A stretch of 64,000 nucleotides of DNA from Shewanella sp. KX20019 (GTDB lineage Bacteria; Pseudomonadota; Gammaproteobacteria; Enterobacterales; Shewanellaceae): assembly GCF_016757755.1 (NCBI RefSeq), contig NZ_CP068437.1:2046001-2110000 (forward strand), given 5' to 3'. The translations under genes and the position numbers were made by a program. A model generated the notes under the pieces. The model saw nothing but the letters and a program-made list of their open reading frames with translations, was not told where the DNA came from and searched no databases. Of this stretch, positions 46,057 to 55,145 are shown one piece after another (positions within the stretch are counted from its first letter, which is position 1; each line of letters begins with the position of its first letter).

Positions 46057-46280
46057 ATGAGTCGTAAACCAGAGCGAGATATTGAGAAAGGCTACACCAA
46101 TGCTGAATTTGCTGCAAAATTAAGGCGTTTGGCTGATTCGTTAGAGTCAGGTGAAAAGTTTGAAATACAGATAGCGGGGTAAGGGTCTATGTTCCGGTTC
46201 GTGCCGAATATACCGTCGAACACGAACGTAGTGATGACGAAGAGGAGATAGAGTTTCAAATAAAGTGGTCGCCAAAATAA
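46057..46280 (+). pseudogene. Amphi-Trp domain protein, frameshifted
   Basis: The first frame encodes 41 residues (ATG at 46057, AAGGAAA upstream; GYTNAEFAAKLRRLADSLES) and stops at TAA 46180-46182 just after a GGGG run. The continuation lies in another frame: from 46182, RVYVPVRAEYTVEHERS then DDEEEIEFQIKWSPK, ending at TAA 46278-46280. Together they give one complete amphi-Trp domain (TIGR04354-like, with an acidic C-terminal strand and a single Trp). Loss of one G from the run would explain it. It is either a true frameshift, a phase-variable tract or a base-calling error. Confidence 0.7.
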
Positions 46281-46639
46281 CTGTTATACAGTTTTTAAAG
46301 TCTCGATAATGTAAGTTTTGTATTGAGGAGGAACTCTTCGATAACGTTGCTTTTAGTTTATCTAGATTACTGAATCTACGGTATAGCTGTCTCGCTATTT
46401 TTGTGTGAGCGGCTAAATTCCGAAGCAGTAAAATTCCCCTTATTTATATCCCTTCAATTTGGATCTCTGAGTAAATACATTTAGCAATCTCGCTAGGTAT
46501 TTTAAGCAGTAATTTCTAAACTAAAGTCTGGAAGGAGACATGAAACGTGAATGCTTTAGGCATTAGGCTGCAAGTTGCCGTCAAATAACGTAAAATAGAT
46601 GTACATTATTCGAATGAAAGTTGTTCTAAATGAGGATCA
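46281..46639. other. Intergenic region before the second BCCT gene
   Basis: The 359 bases contain no gene, hairpin or repeat I can support. An AT-rich block near 46595-46625 may hold the promoter of the transporter. Confidence 0.35.
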
Positions 46640-48217
46640 ATGAATACTAGAAAAGATAAATACAGTATTGATAATACTGACTATACAGTCGGACAAGATA
46701 ATATTCAAAAATGGGGTTTTGATGTACACAATCCTGTTTTTGGGATCAGCGCAGCCTTAATTGGACTCTTCTTAATCGCTATATTGCTGGTCGACCCTGA
46801 AACATCTAAGTCCGTATTAGACGGCATAAAATGGCAGATCATCGGCGCTTTTGATGGTTTATTTATGTGGTCCGCCAATATTTTTGTGCTGTTTTGTTTG
46901 GCTATGATTGTCTCTCCCTATGGAAAAATACGTTTAGGCGGTGCTGAAGCAAAAACCGATTACTCGATGATGTCATGGGTGGCAATGTTATTTGCTGCTG
47001 GCATGGGTATTGGATTAATGTTTTGGGGAGTGGCTGAACCCGTTGCCTACTTTACCGGCTGGTACGAAACACCGCTTAATGTAGAGCCTAACACGGCTGA
47101 AGCGGCTAAGCTGGCGCTTGGCGCGACAATGTTCCACTGGGGACTTCACCCATGGGCAATTTATGGTGTGGTGTCACTGTCGTTAGCATTTTTCGCTTAC
47201 AATAAAGGCCTACCACTTTCCATGCGTTCGGTTTTTTACCCTATCTTAGGCGATCGTACTTGGGGCTGGCCAGGGCATGTTGTTGACATTTTAGCGGTGC
47301 TTGCAACATTGTTTGGTCTTGCGACTTCTCTTGGATTAGGTGCTCAACAAGCTGCGAGTGGTTTTCACCATGTGTTCGGCATTGATAACGGCTTAATGCT
47401 GCAAATAGCCATCATATTTATAGTGACTTTACTGGCCATTGTGTCGGTCATCCGTGGTATAGATGGCGGTGTAAAGATCATCAGTAATGTCAATATGCTA
47501 TTGGCGCTGGCGTTAGTGTTGTTTGTTATCTTGGTTAGTTTTGCAGTATCCATGGGAACCATTCCAGTCACTGTCATGGGGTACATTGAAAATATAATTC
47601 CATTAAGCAATCCAATTGGCCGAGAAGATGAAGCTTGGATGCATGGTTGGACTGTTTTCTATTGGGCTTGGTGGATATCATGGTCTCCTTTTGTCGGCAT
47701 GTTTATTGCACGTATTTCACGTGGACGTACTATTCGTGAGTTCATGACGGCAGTATTGATTGTGCCTACTGTGGTAACGACTCTGTGGATGTCAGTATTT
47801 GGTGGAGTAGCGATTGATCAAATTGTTAATAAAGTCGGAACGCTTGGCGAAAAAGGGTTAACCGAAGTGCCACTTGCAATGTTCCAGATGTTTGATGCAT
47901 TGCCAATGGGCAGCATTTTGTCTCTACTTGCTATTGTATTGGTGCTGGTCTTCTTTGTGACTTCATCAGACTCGGGTTCACTGGTTATCGATAGCATCAC
48001 CTCTGGTGGTAAAGTCGATGCACCTGTACCTCAGCGTGTATTCTGGGCATTTATCGAAGGCGCGATTGCTGCAGGTCTTGTTTGGGTGGGGGGCTCAGAA
48101 GCCATTGAAGCCTTGCAAGCGGGTGCGATTTCAACTGCCTTGCCATTTACCATTATTTTATTGGTGATGTGCGTCAGTTTGATAATGGGGCTACGAACAG
48201 AAAAACGTCCTCGTTAA
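46640..48217 (+). CDS. BCCT family transporter (glycine betaine type)
   Basis: 525 residues with 12 TMs and no long C-terminal tail, unlike the BetT-type carrier at 32.9 kb. Family motifs include WVAMLFAAGMGIGLMFWGVA, FHWGLHPWAIYG, YWAWWISWSPFVGMFIARIS and FFVTSSDSGSLVIDS. The substrate is probably glycine betaine or a related osmolyte, sodium-coupled; the sequence alone does not fix it. The N-terminal ~30 residues are hydrophilic. The gene is solitary with a strong terminator. Confidence 0.88.
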   Translation: MNTRKDKYSIDNTDYTVGQDNIQKWGFDVHNPVFGISAALIGLFLIAILLVDPETSKSVLDGIKWQIIGAFDGLFMWSANIFVLFCLAMIVSPYGKIRLGGAEAKTDYSMMSWVAMLFAAGMGIGLMFWGVAEPVAYFTGWYETPLNVEPNTAEAAKLALGATMFHWGLHPWAIYGVVSLSLAFFAYNKGLPLSMRSVFYPILGDRTWGWPGHVVDILAVLATLFGLATSLGLGAQQAASGFHHVFGIDNGLMLQIAIIFIVTLLAIVSVIRGIDGGVKIISNVNMLLALALVLFVILVSFAVSMGTIPVTVMGYIENIIPLSNPIGREDEAWMHGWTVFYWAWWISWSPFVGMFIARISRGRTIREFMTAVLIVPTVVTTLWMSVFGGVAIDQIVNKVGTLGEKGLTEVPLAMFQMFDALPMGSILSLLAIVLVLVFFVTSSDSGSLVIDSITSGGKVDAPVPQRVFWAFIEGAIAAGLVWVGGSEAIEALQAGAISTALPFTIILLVMCVSLIMGLRTEKRPR

Positions 48218-48245
48218 TCTGCTGAACCGTTAGCTAAAAAATAGG

Positions 48246-48289
48246 GCCGAGTGACGCAGTATTTATAGACTGCGCCACTCGGCTTTTTT
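48246..48289 (+). terminator. Terminator after the BCCT gene
   Basis: GCCGAGTG-a-CGCAGT and ACTGCG-c-CACTCGGC form a 14-pair stem with one mismatch and an 8-base loop, followed by TTTTTT. Confidence 0.92.
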
Positions 48290-48342
48290 ATTGCTCACTT
48301 TAAATAATGCCAATCGTTATAATCAAGATTTTAAATCTAAGG

Positions 48343-49059
48343 CTACAACCAAAGCTTCTTGATAGGCGTGTCTGGGCTAAAGTGATGATGAATTTGCGCT
48401 TGTAATAACTCAGCGGTAGCAATGGCGTCGGTCAAGGCGTCGTGTGGCGGATAGGTTGGTAGATTATAACGGCTACGACTATTGGCCAGTCGAATCGATT
48501 CTGTACGGGGAGTTCTAAACCAGTCTATAAATTTTTTCGGACGGGCCTGTTGAATATCAGCTTCAATTTGCATGGTGTCAATAACGGGAAAAACAATGCC
48601 TTCGTTGATTAAGCTTCTAAGCGCCGCATCAAAGAAATCACGTTCAATTCTACGGTAATGCACTACTACAATTTTACCTGCCAGTTCATCTAATAGCTGT
48701 TCTAAGATCCGCAGCAGATCCGGTGCACCTTTCAGATCAGAGTGAGTTATACCATGGATGATGATTGAATCTTCTTGCAGCTTATCTTCTGGTGTTATGA
48801 ACCAGTGTTTAGCCTGTCTACAAGCTATTCTTTGCAGGGTAAATGGGACTAAACCAATGCTTATAATGCTATTTTGATTTGCATCTAGACCTGTTGTTTC
48901 AAAGTCTAAGGCGACAAAATCAATATCTTTAAGTTTAATTTCTTCATGGTAGGTACTGGCATCATAAAAGTTAGTCAGGCGGCTATCTTTACTTTCTTGC
49001 GCTTTAATTTGCAAAAATGCTTGCCAATTTAATACATCTTGATTACTGAAATCACGCAT
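48343..49059 (-). CDS. DEDDh-type 3'-5' exonuclease
   Basis: 238 residues with the four acidic exonuclease motifs: ALDFETTGLDA (Exo I), HGITHSDLKG (Exo II region), HYRRIERDFFDAALR and PHDALTDAIATAELL (Exo III with His). It resembles DnaQ / PolC-like proofreading domains. It lies three bases downstream of the cNMP/CBS/DUF294 gene on the same strand, and this pairing recurs in many proteobacteria, suggesting a shared, undefined role. Confidence 0.9.
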   Translation of the reverse strand: MRDFSNQDVLNWQAFLQIKAQESKDSRLTNFYDASTYHEEIKLKDIDFVALDFETTGLDANQNSIISIGLVPFTLQRIACRQAKHWFITPEDKLQEDSIIIHGITHSDLKGAPDLLRILEQLLDELAGKIVVVHYRRIERDFFDAALRSLINEGIVFPVIDTMQIEADIQQARPKKFIDWFRTPRTESIRLANSRSRYNLPTYPPHDALTDAIATAELLQAQIHHHFSPDTPIKKLWL

Positions 49060-49062
49060 TGT

Positions 49063-50946
49063 TTACCCTTGCATGCTGTTGGCACTGTAGCGAAATTTTA
49101 AAAAGTTTTGCGCACTGCTCAATACCAAAAAGGCATCTTTTAGGTTACGCCTTTCAAAATCAGACATGTTCTCTGGCTCAATATTATTATCTGGTTCTTG
49201 GTTAGACTCGATGTCTAACCCTTGATGGCGAATACGAACCAAAGAGATAAATTCCATCGCATGTTGCAGATCTTTACCTTTTGAGGGCGGTAGGATCCCC
49301 GCTTCAATAATGTCTTCTAAGCGATCAAATGAGTTCTGCGATTGTGAACCAATAGCCAAGGCATGCACACGAATGAGATCTGCTAGCGGCGCTGTACCAC
49401 GTCTTTTTAAATTGATGGAGTTATTATGACGACCATCTTTTTCCATCACAAAGTCCTTAAAAAAGCCAAGGGGTGGGGTACGGTTTAGTGCGTTTCTAGC
49501 AAGGCAAGCTAAGAAGCGGTTGTTCTTTTTGGCTTTTCTCAGGATAAAAGCGTTCAGTTGTTCTGCCCATTTTTGTCTACCATACACACCGTAGAGATCA
49601 AAAAAGATAGAACTGTTTAGTAGTGCTTGTGGGTTTGGGTTATCAATCCAGTCAGCGAAGCACTCCTCCCATTGGGATTGTGTTTTTCGGAACTCTGGGT
49701 TAGTCGCCATGATGTCACCGGTGCAATAGGTATAGCCACACGCTGCTAAGCCATCGCACACGTAAGTGGCAAGCTCTCTAAAGTAATCGCCATGCAGAGA
49801 CTCTTGGTACTGGTTATCGAGAATAATCGCGTTGTCTTGGTCGGTAACAATCAGCTGTTCATCACGTGCCATAGAACCTAATGCTAAGAAACAGTAGGGC
49901 ACCGGTGGCTCACCCAGCTTCTCCTCTGCTAATTCGAGCAAGCGCTGTTTAAAGCTACGTCCAATTTCTGACATGGCACGACCGACCATGTGTGAGTTGG
50001 CATCTTCATTGATCATGCGCACAAAACAGTCTTTGAGTTGATGCGACAGCATGATTAAATCTTCAATACTGTTCTGCTGAAAAATACTGCTGACAATCAA
50101 TAAGCTGTTCTGAGACTCATAACGAATGATATCGGTGACTTCAATTAAGCCAATCGGCTGTTTGTTTTTTAATATGGGCAGGTGGAGCACGTTATAGCGC
50201 AGCATTAACAGCATGGCTTCAAAAATATAGGCGTTGTGATCCAGCGAGATAAGCTCAGTCGACATGATCTCATCTACTCGGGTGTTAACATCTAAGCCTT
50301 GTGCGACCACTTTTGCGCACAGATCGCGCTCTGTAATGATGCCTACAAAGCTATTACCGCCTTCATCGGCGAGGTTTGGATCATTGATGAGTGCGGCCGA
50401 GACATTCTCTTCGGACATGATTTTTGCCACGTTTTGAATCGTGGTACTGGTGGGGAGCATCACAGGCTCACCACTGAGTAAGGTCTTTACCTTTGAAGTA
50501 GTCAGAGAGTTGGCATCGTCGCTATTATCTTCTACGGCTTGCTGTAATCGAATACTGCCTTCGACTTCAACAAAGTCGGCAAAGGCGTCATAGCGTTCAC
50601 AAAAATCTTCAAAGATAGTTGCTGGAATGCAGTATAACAGGGTGTCTTTAAGTGACTTAGTAGGGAAGCGCACTTTATTATTAGTCAGTAGCCCCATCTG
50701 CCCAAATAATCCCCCTTGGTCGAGGCGATTATAGAGCTCACCAGTACGGCGATATATTTCAACGGCACCACTGCGGATCATAAACAGATCGTGTATTTTA
50801 TCGGTAAAGCTGATGATCATATTGTCAGCTCGGTAGTACGAGATCTCGACACTTTTTGATATTTCGATTAACGCTTCTTCAGGCAGTTGATCGAAAGGGG
50901 GGTATTGGCGGATAAAGTTACGAATTTCAAGTAGCTCGACTTCCAT
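49063..50946 (-). CDS. cNMP-binding / CBS / DUF294 signalling protein
   Basis: 627 residues in four modules: a cyclic-nucleotide-binding-like barrel (about 20-120; RSGAVEIYRR, GGLFGQMGLL), a CBS pair (about 155-280; SEENVSAALIND, RYNVLHLPILKNKQPIGLIE), a DUF294 nucleotidyltransferase-like region (about 330-460, with GSMARDEQLIVTDQDNAII carrying the GS and DxD motifs), and a C-terminal helical domain. No membrane segments. DUF294-type proteins are PII uridylyltransferase-like, but a product is not established. It is co-transcribed with the exonuclease gene. Confidence 0.92.
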   Translation of the reverse strand: MEVELLEIRNFIRQYPPFDQLPEEALIEISKSVEISYYRADNMIISFTDKIHDLFMIRSGAVEIYRRTGELYNRLDQGGLFGQMGLLTNNKVRFPTKSLKDTLLYCIPATIFEDFCERYDAFADFVEVEGSIRLQQAVEDNSDDANSLTTSKVKTLLSGEPVMLPTSTTIQNVAKIMSEENVSAALINDPNLADEGGNSFVGIITERDLCAKVVAQGLDVNTRVDEIMSTELISLDHNAYIFEAMLLMLRYNVLHLPILKNKQPIGLIEVTDIIRYESQNSLLIVSSIFQQNSIEDLIMLSHQLKDCFVRMINEDANSHMVGRAMSEIGRSFKQRLLELAEEKLGEPPVPYCFLALGSMARDEQLIVTDQDNAIILDNQYQESLHGDYFRELATYVCDGLAACGYTYCTGDIMATNPEFRKTQSQWEECFADWIDNPNPQALLNSSIFFDLYGVYGRQKWAEQLNAFILRKAKKNNRFLACLARNALNRTPPLGFFKDFVMEKDGRHNNSINLKRRGTAPLADLIRVHALAIGSQSQNSFDRLEDIIEAGILPPSKGKDLQHAMEFISLVRIRHQGLDIESNQEPDNNIEPENMSDFERRNLKDAFLVLSSAQNFLKFRYSANSMQG

Positions 50947-51268
50947 GATTCGCTCGATATTGATGATGGTTGGAATATATTATTAATATTATATGGCATC
51001 TACGGCATATATACCCGCTCTACCTGAAGATGCAGGGTTTAGTGGGATTTTAGCTCGGTTATTGCTGTTTAACTAACACCCTCCTTGATGCTTGCATTAG
51101 GCTAAAAGCAATAAGCCTGCCTACACTAATCCGCCTAGAATTGAGCTAACACTTTATTTACAATAAAGATTAAATTAACTAAATGATGATTGAAATTCGG
51201 CAGGGTGATGTTTATGCTTCAGCAGCACTGAATACGATATAAAGACCATGCGAATAAAAGGAAAATTG
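50947..51268. promoter_or_regulatory. Intergenic region with a REP-like repeat
   Basis: This 322-base divergent gap contains the dispersed repeat at 51022-51046. The flanking AT-rich stretches (about 50970-51000 and 51150-51190) may hold the two divergent promoters. I see no reading frame. Confidence 0.45.
51022..51046 (+). repeat. Dispersed REP-like short repeat, copy 2
   Basis: Core ACCTGAAGATGCAGGG followed by TTTAGTGGG, preceded by TATATACCC. Same unit as 9654-9687 (reverse) and 55786-55811. Confidence 0.75.
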
Positions 51269-52186
51269 ATGAACTCTCCACAACGTTACCCTATAGGTTC
51301 ACCAGGACAGAAATGGAACGATGCTGACAAATCCGCTTGGCTTGCTATGCAGTCTGTTAAGCGCTCATATCAAGAGCAAGTACTCAGTAAAGTGCTAGCG
51401 TTAGGTGAGCAATTTACCTTGGAGCAATATGGGGCGCTGTCGTGTGATGAGGCTCGTTATCCCTTATACGCACTAAAGAGCCGTGATTGGCAGTCAAGCA
51501 AACCCATTATTTTGGTCACTGGTGGCGTACATGGTTACGAGACTAGCGGCGTACAGGGGGCTATTCGTTTTATGGAGACAAAAGCACTCGCTTACGCCGA
51601 GCATTTTAATATTGTGCTTATCCCCTGTGTAAGCCCTTGGGGCTATGAGACCATTAACCGCTGGAATCCTAGTGCTATTGATCCAAATCGCTCCTTCTAT
51701 CAAGATAGCCCTGCTGAAGAGTCTGCCGCTTTACTGGCGTACTTAGCCCCGATTAATGCTGATATTTTTGCGCATATCGATCTACACGAAACTACCGATA
51801 GCGACAATAGCGAGTTCAGACCCGCGTTAGCGGCAAGAGATGCTGTGGTGCATGATAACTGGAATATTCCCGACGGATTCTATCTCGTTGGAGATACAAT
51901 TAATCCGCAAACAGCATTTCAAAAGGCGATGATTTCGGAAGTGGAGCTAGTGACGCATATTGCCCCTGCCGATGACGGTGGCAAGTTGATTGGTGTTGAA
52001 TTGGCGCAGTTTGGCGTGATCAATTACGCCACTAAGGCGTTGGGGTTGTGTGCAGGGTTAAGTGGCGCAAAATATGTCTCTACTACCGAAGTCTATCCCG
52101 ATAGTCCGCTGGTGGACGGTGAGAACTGTATTATCGCACAAGTTGCTGCCATCACCGGTGGATTGGATTACTTATTGAGTTTATAG
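51269..52186 (+). CDS. M14-family metallocarboxypeptidase (AstE/AspA-like)
   Basis: 305 residues from the ATG at 51269, which has AAGGA ten bases upstream; an ATG at 51248 would add seven. Zinc ligands are in TGGVHGYETSG (His, Glu) and HIDLHETTD (His) near 165. This resembles the succinylglutamate desuccinylase/aspartoacylase branch of M14. The substrate is unknown; astB is far away in the window, and the fold alone does not place it in arginine catabolism. It is followed nine bases later by a GNAT gene, so they may be co-transcribed. Confidence 0.85.
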   Translation: MNSPQRYPIGSPGQKWNDADKSAWLAMQSVKRSYQEQVLSKVLALGEQFTLEQYGALSCDEARYPLYALKSRDWQSSKPIILVTGGVHGYETSGVQGAIRFMETKALAYAEHFNIVLIPCVSPWGYETINRWNPSAIDPNRSFYQDSPAEESAALLAYLAPINADIFAHIDLHETTDSDNSEFRPALAARDAVVHDNWNIPDGFYLVGDTINPQTAFQKAMISEVELVTHIAPADDGGKLIGVELAQFGVINYATKALGLCAGLSGAKYVSTTEVYPDSPLVDGENCIIAQVAAITGGLDYLLSL

Positions 52187-52195
52187 AGACATAAA

Positions 52196-52594
52196 ATGGA
52201 ACATCAACTGATCGAGACTGTGGTGAGTGCTGCGGATTTTGTGCGCTTAAGGGATATTGCAGGCTTATCGCCACGGACTTTTGCGGCGGCACAGCAAGGC
52301 CTACCCAATAGCTTGTTTGGCGTACAGATTTGTATCGCAGGGCAAACAATTGCTATGGGACGTGTAGTCGGTGATGGCGCTCTGAATTTTGAGATTGTCG
52401 ATATCGCGGTTGATCCTGCCTACCAAGGTCAAGGGTTTGGACGGGTTATCATGCAGCGCATTATGGATTACTTGGATAGAGCTGCTTTCAAAGGAGCTTA
52501 CATTACCTTGATGGCTGATGTACCAGAGCTTTACAGCAAGTTTGGTTTCAAATTAAGCCGCCCGGCGAGTGAAGGGATGTTTATCATTAAATAA
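52196..52594 (+). CDS. GNAT family N-acetyltransferase
   Basis: 132 residues with the GNAT core: a beta-strand (NFEIVDIAVDPAYQG) followed by the acetyl-CoA pyrophosphate-binding loop QGQGFGRVIMQRIMDYL, and a C-terminal strand ending PASEGMFIIK. The LYSKFGFKL segment is the usual alpha4-beta. The target amine is unknown. It starts nine bases past the M14 gene and a perfect hairpin ends the unit. Confidence 0.88.
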   Translation: MEHQLIETVVSAADFVRLRDIAGLSPRTFAAAQQGLPNSLFGVQICIAGQTIAMGRVVGDGALNFEIVDIAVDPAYQGQGFGRVIMQRIMDYLDRAAFKGAYITLMADVPELYSKFGFKLSRPASEGMFIIK

Positions 52595-52683
52595 TGCTAA
52601 CAGGCAACAACAAGGCTAGCTGTTAACAATAGCTCTATCATTAGTTTAAATAGCAGTTGATGAACAGTGCTTTAAACCTATGT

Positions 52684-52720
52684 AACATCTTGAATGTAAT
52701 CTACTATTCAAGATGTTGTG
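52684..52720. terminator. Terminator hairpin between GNAT and LysR genes
   Basis: AACATCTTGAAT and ATTCAAGATGTT form a 12-pair perfect stem with a 10-base loop; GTTTTATT follows. It serves the convergent pair. Confidence 0.75.
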
Positions 52721-52754
52721 GTTTTATTAGTTTTTGGGCTGGTAGGCAATAGTC

Positions 52755-53639
52755 TTAAATTCTCTTATCTGCAGAGGCAAGCATGAGTTGATACAGCGCT
52801 AGAGCAGCAGGTCCTGTTTTTGCGCCTTTAGGTAGGGTCAGATGCAAAGGGACTTGATATCGATTCGAATGCTCAACGTTAAGGATCAACATCTCTTTAT
52901 CATTATGTTTATCGATAATGTGTTTCGGTAAACGGCAATAACCTAATCCCTGTTTGGTTGCTTGCCAGGCATGATCAAAATTATCGACTGTAATGCGCTG
53001 GCTAGACTTTAGCCAGCCAGCATCTTGTTTGGTTTCATCCCCTAAGTCACGGAGGACAATTTGCCGACTGGCATTTAAATCCGCTAAGCACGGATTAAGT
53101 TTTTTCGCTAAAGGGTGATGTAGGCTCACAACGGGCAACATGCTTACCATACCAAAGGTGTCTGACGGATGATTGGTGATCGGCAAGGTGATAATGGAAA
53201 TATCGCTACTTTCTGTGCGCACCATGCTGGTTGTTTTTGACAGTGATGTTTCAACGACTTGAATCGATGTGGTGTTGTTTCTCGCTAAAAATTCAGCCAT
53301 AGGTTGATACAACCATTGCCTGTCGCATAGGTGATCAATGCCAATTACTATTTCAGACTCCAGGCCACGTGTGAGTTGATTACTCATATCTTCAAGCACT
53401 TTGGCTTGCTCTAACATCGAGTGAGCCCTTCGCAGTAGTGACTTGCCATCTTCAGTAAGTACCGCTCTACGCGCTTCAACTTTCAGCAGCTGCACGCCGA
53501 GTTGTCTTTCAAGCTTCTTTATCGCGTATATAAGCGTTGTATGGCTTTTGTTGAGCTTAGATGCAGCGGCTTGAATGCTACCGCACCTATCGATTTCAAC
53601 TAGTGTTAGCCACTGCTCTAAGGTTGTTTTTAATCTCAT
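52755..53639 (-). CDS. LysR-family transcriptional regulator
   Basis: 294 residues. N-terminal helix-turn-helix at about 18-45 (CGSIQAAASKLNKSHTTLIY, AIKKLERQLGVQLL) and a type-2 periplasmic-binding-like effector domain from about residue 90. It is divergent from the YdhR-like and membrane-protein genes at 53.8-54.5 kb, which it may control, following the common LysR layout. The inducer is not predictable. Confidence 0.9.
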   Translation of the reverse strand: MRLKTTLEQWLTLVEIDRCGSIQAAASKLNKSHTTLIYAIKKLERQLGVQLLKVEARRAVLTEDGKSLLRRAHSMLEQAKVLEDMSNQLTRGLESEIVIGIDHLCDRQWLYQPMAEFLARNNTTSIQVVETSLSKTTSMVRTESSDISIITLPITNHPSDTFGMVSMLPVVSLHHPLAKKLNPCLADLNASRQIVLRDLGDETKQDAGWLKSSQRITVDNFDHAWQATKQGLGYCRLPKHIIDKHNDKEMLILNVEHSNRYQVPLHLTLPKGAKTGPAALALYQLMLASADKRI

Positions 53640-53770
53640 CGGTCTAATTTACTCACATATATACACAGTATTATGAACTTTTCTGTCAATTTTTTATAGG
53701 TATTATGGCATACACCGCAAGGGAGCAGAGCATGCTCATTGCTAATTATTGACAATTTATTTGGAGAACG

Positions 53771-54079
53771 ATGATGAAAAAATTACTACAGGTTGATTTT
53801 GACTATACAGGCCCATTTGGCGAAGAGATGGCAAAGCAGTTATCAGGCCTTGCTGAATCGATAAATAATGAGCCAGGAATGATTTGGAAGATCTGGACTG
53901 AAGACCAAACTGCTCAACTGGGTGGTGGCATCTATCTTTTTGAAGATGAGACCACCGCAGCGGCATATTTGAAAATGCATGTTGCACGTTTAACTAAGAT
54001 GGGAATAGAGAATATCCGAGGCCAAATATTTACCGTAAACCCATTACTTTCCAGCATAAACAATGCGCCTATCACTTAA
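53771..54079 (+). CDS. YdhR-family monooxygenase-like protein
   Basis: 102 residues with the small ferredoxin-like (ABM-related) fold: KKLLQVDFDYTGPFGEEMAK, then EPGMIWKIWTEDQTAQLGGG and the helix TTAAAYLKMHVARLTKMG. YdhR dimers are annotated as monooxygenases, but no reaction is proven. The ATG at 53771 (with a second ATG at once after) follows GGAG. It is divergent from the LysR gene and 21 bases before the membrane-protein gene. Confidence 0.87.
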   Translation: MMKKLLQVDFDYTGPFGEEMAKQLSGLAESINNEPGMIWKIWTEDQTAQLGGGIYLFEDETTAAAYLKMHVARLTKMGIENIRGQIFTVNPLLSSINNAPIT

Positions 54080-54100
54080 GCTGGTAATGGAGACAATATT

Positions 54101-54475
54101 ATGATGAGCAACAGAACATTTTTAACGGCCCATGGGGCCATTTATGCGGTATTCGCATTGGCTTTATTCTTTATCCCGGCCTTAATGTGGCCGATGTATG
54201 GAGTGGACATCAATGACCAGTACGCCTATTTCCTATCTCAGCATACTAGTATTTTCTTAGGCGGTATTGCTGTCATCTGCTGGATGCTAAGAGATATTGA
54301 AGCAGGCATTATCGCGAACAAACTCTTTAGCGCATTATTGATCACTAACTTATTAGGTGTTGTTATCACTGTTTATGCGGGCATTACTGGGATCTTCGTC
54401 GGGCTTGGCTGGAGCGACCCTGCATTCTTTGCTTTAATGTCAGTGTTTAGTTATTTACAGTTTAAGAAAGGCTAG
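54101..54475 (+). CDS. Four-TM hypothetical membrane protein
   Basis: 124 residues, with four predicted membrane helices (about 8-30, 44-64, 72-95, 100-120) and little soluble sequence. No family motif is recognisable. It is 21 bases downstream of the YdhR-like gene, so the two form a small operon that the LysR gene upstream probably controls (inference). A strong terminator follows. Confidence 0.75.
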   Translation: MMSNRTFLTAHGAIYAVFALALFFIPALMWPMYGVDINDQYAYFLSQHTSIFLGGIAVICWMLRDIEAGIIANKLFSALLITNLLGVVITVYAGITGIFVGLGWSDPAFFALMSVFSYLQFKKG

Positions 54476-54507
54476 TACTTGCAGTAAATGCGATAGGTAT
54501 TGAAGAT

Positions 54508-54536
54508 AAAAACAGCAACTCAATGTTGCTGTTTTT
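54508..54536. terminator. Bidirectional terminator
   Basis: AAAAACAGCAAC and GTTGCTGTTTTT surround a 5-base loop; it separates the membrane-protein gene from convergent yecM. Confidence 0.92.
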
Positions 54537-54540
54537 CTAT

Positions 54541-55098
54541 CTAAGCTTCCGATGCGATGACGGCTTTAATACCGTGGGGGTGAACTTTAACGCACAGACC
54601 ATTTTTCTTAAAGGCGATGGTTGGATTAGCGAGTCGTTCTTTATCGCCCTTTGGTGAACTTTGCTTCACCTTAATATCGGTTTCACCAGCGATGATACCT
54701 GCCAATGCAGGTACTGCATTAATAAGTTGCTGGCTCAATGGTCCACAATCAATAGCATCGCACTTAAATACCAGTTCAACATGCTCCCAGCCCTCTTGTG
54801 GATATGTTTTCTCACCAGGATAGGGCAGTTCAACGCAATCAATAGCGCTGTTATTTAACATTAGTGGCGAATCAAGCTCAATAATGAGTATGGGTCTGCC
54901 ATTGATCATGTTGTCAGAGATAATGTTACCGTGTTTTACAAATTGACTGCGGAGCTCATCTGCACCTTGCGGCGTATTGACACGTAAAGCGCAGTGGTCG
55001 CATTCCAGATTAAGTTTGTCTAAACCCAGTTCAGTGATGAAGGCGGCAATTGCCTGACTGAAACTCGGCCAACTTTGGTTTAATTGTTCGTATGTCAT
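54541..55098 (-). CDS. yecM: YecM family protein
   Basis: 185 residues with family segments SDNMINGRPILIIELDSP, CVELPYPGEKTYP, EGWEHVELVFK and KQSSPKGDKERLANPTIAF. YecM has a vicinal-oxygen-chelate-type fold and may bind a metal (His and Glu in the ELxxP-EGWEHVE part), but its reaction is unknown. The start ATG at 55098 begins the family N-terminus. Divergent context: the L,D-transpeptidase gene on the same strand is 47 bases upstream. Confidence 0.9.
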   Translation of the reverse strand: MTYEQLNQSWPSFSQAIAAFITELGLDKLNLECDHCALRVNTPQGADELRSQFVKHGNIISDNMINGRPILIIELDSPLMLNNSAIDCVELPYPGEKTYPQEGWEHVELVFKCDAIDCGPLSQQLINAVPALAGIIAGETDIKVKQSSPKGDKERLANPTIAFKKNGLCVKVHPHGIKAVIASEA

Positions 55099-55145
55099 AA
55101 GGGGTCCTGATAACAGCCCGCCAGAGTCGATAACAGAATCGACGC

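Noticed and set aside
46180..46182. UGA/UAA recoding in the amphi-Trp gene
   Set aside because: A single base loss in the G-run explains the break more simply, and no slippery or recoding signal is visible.
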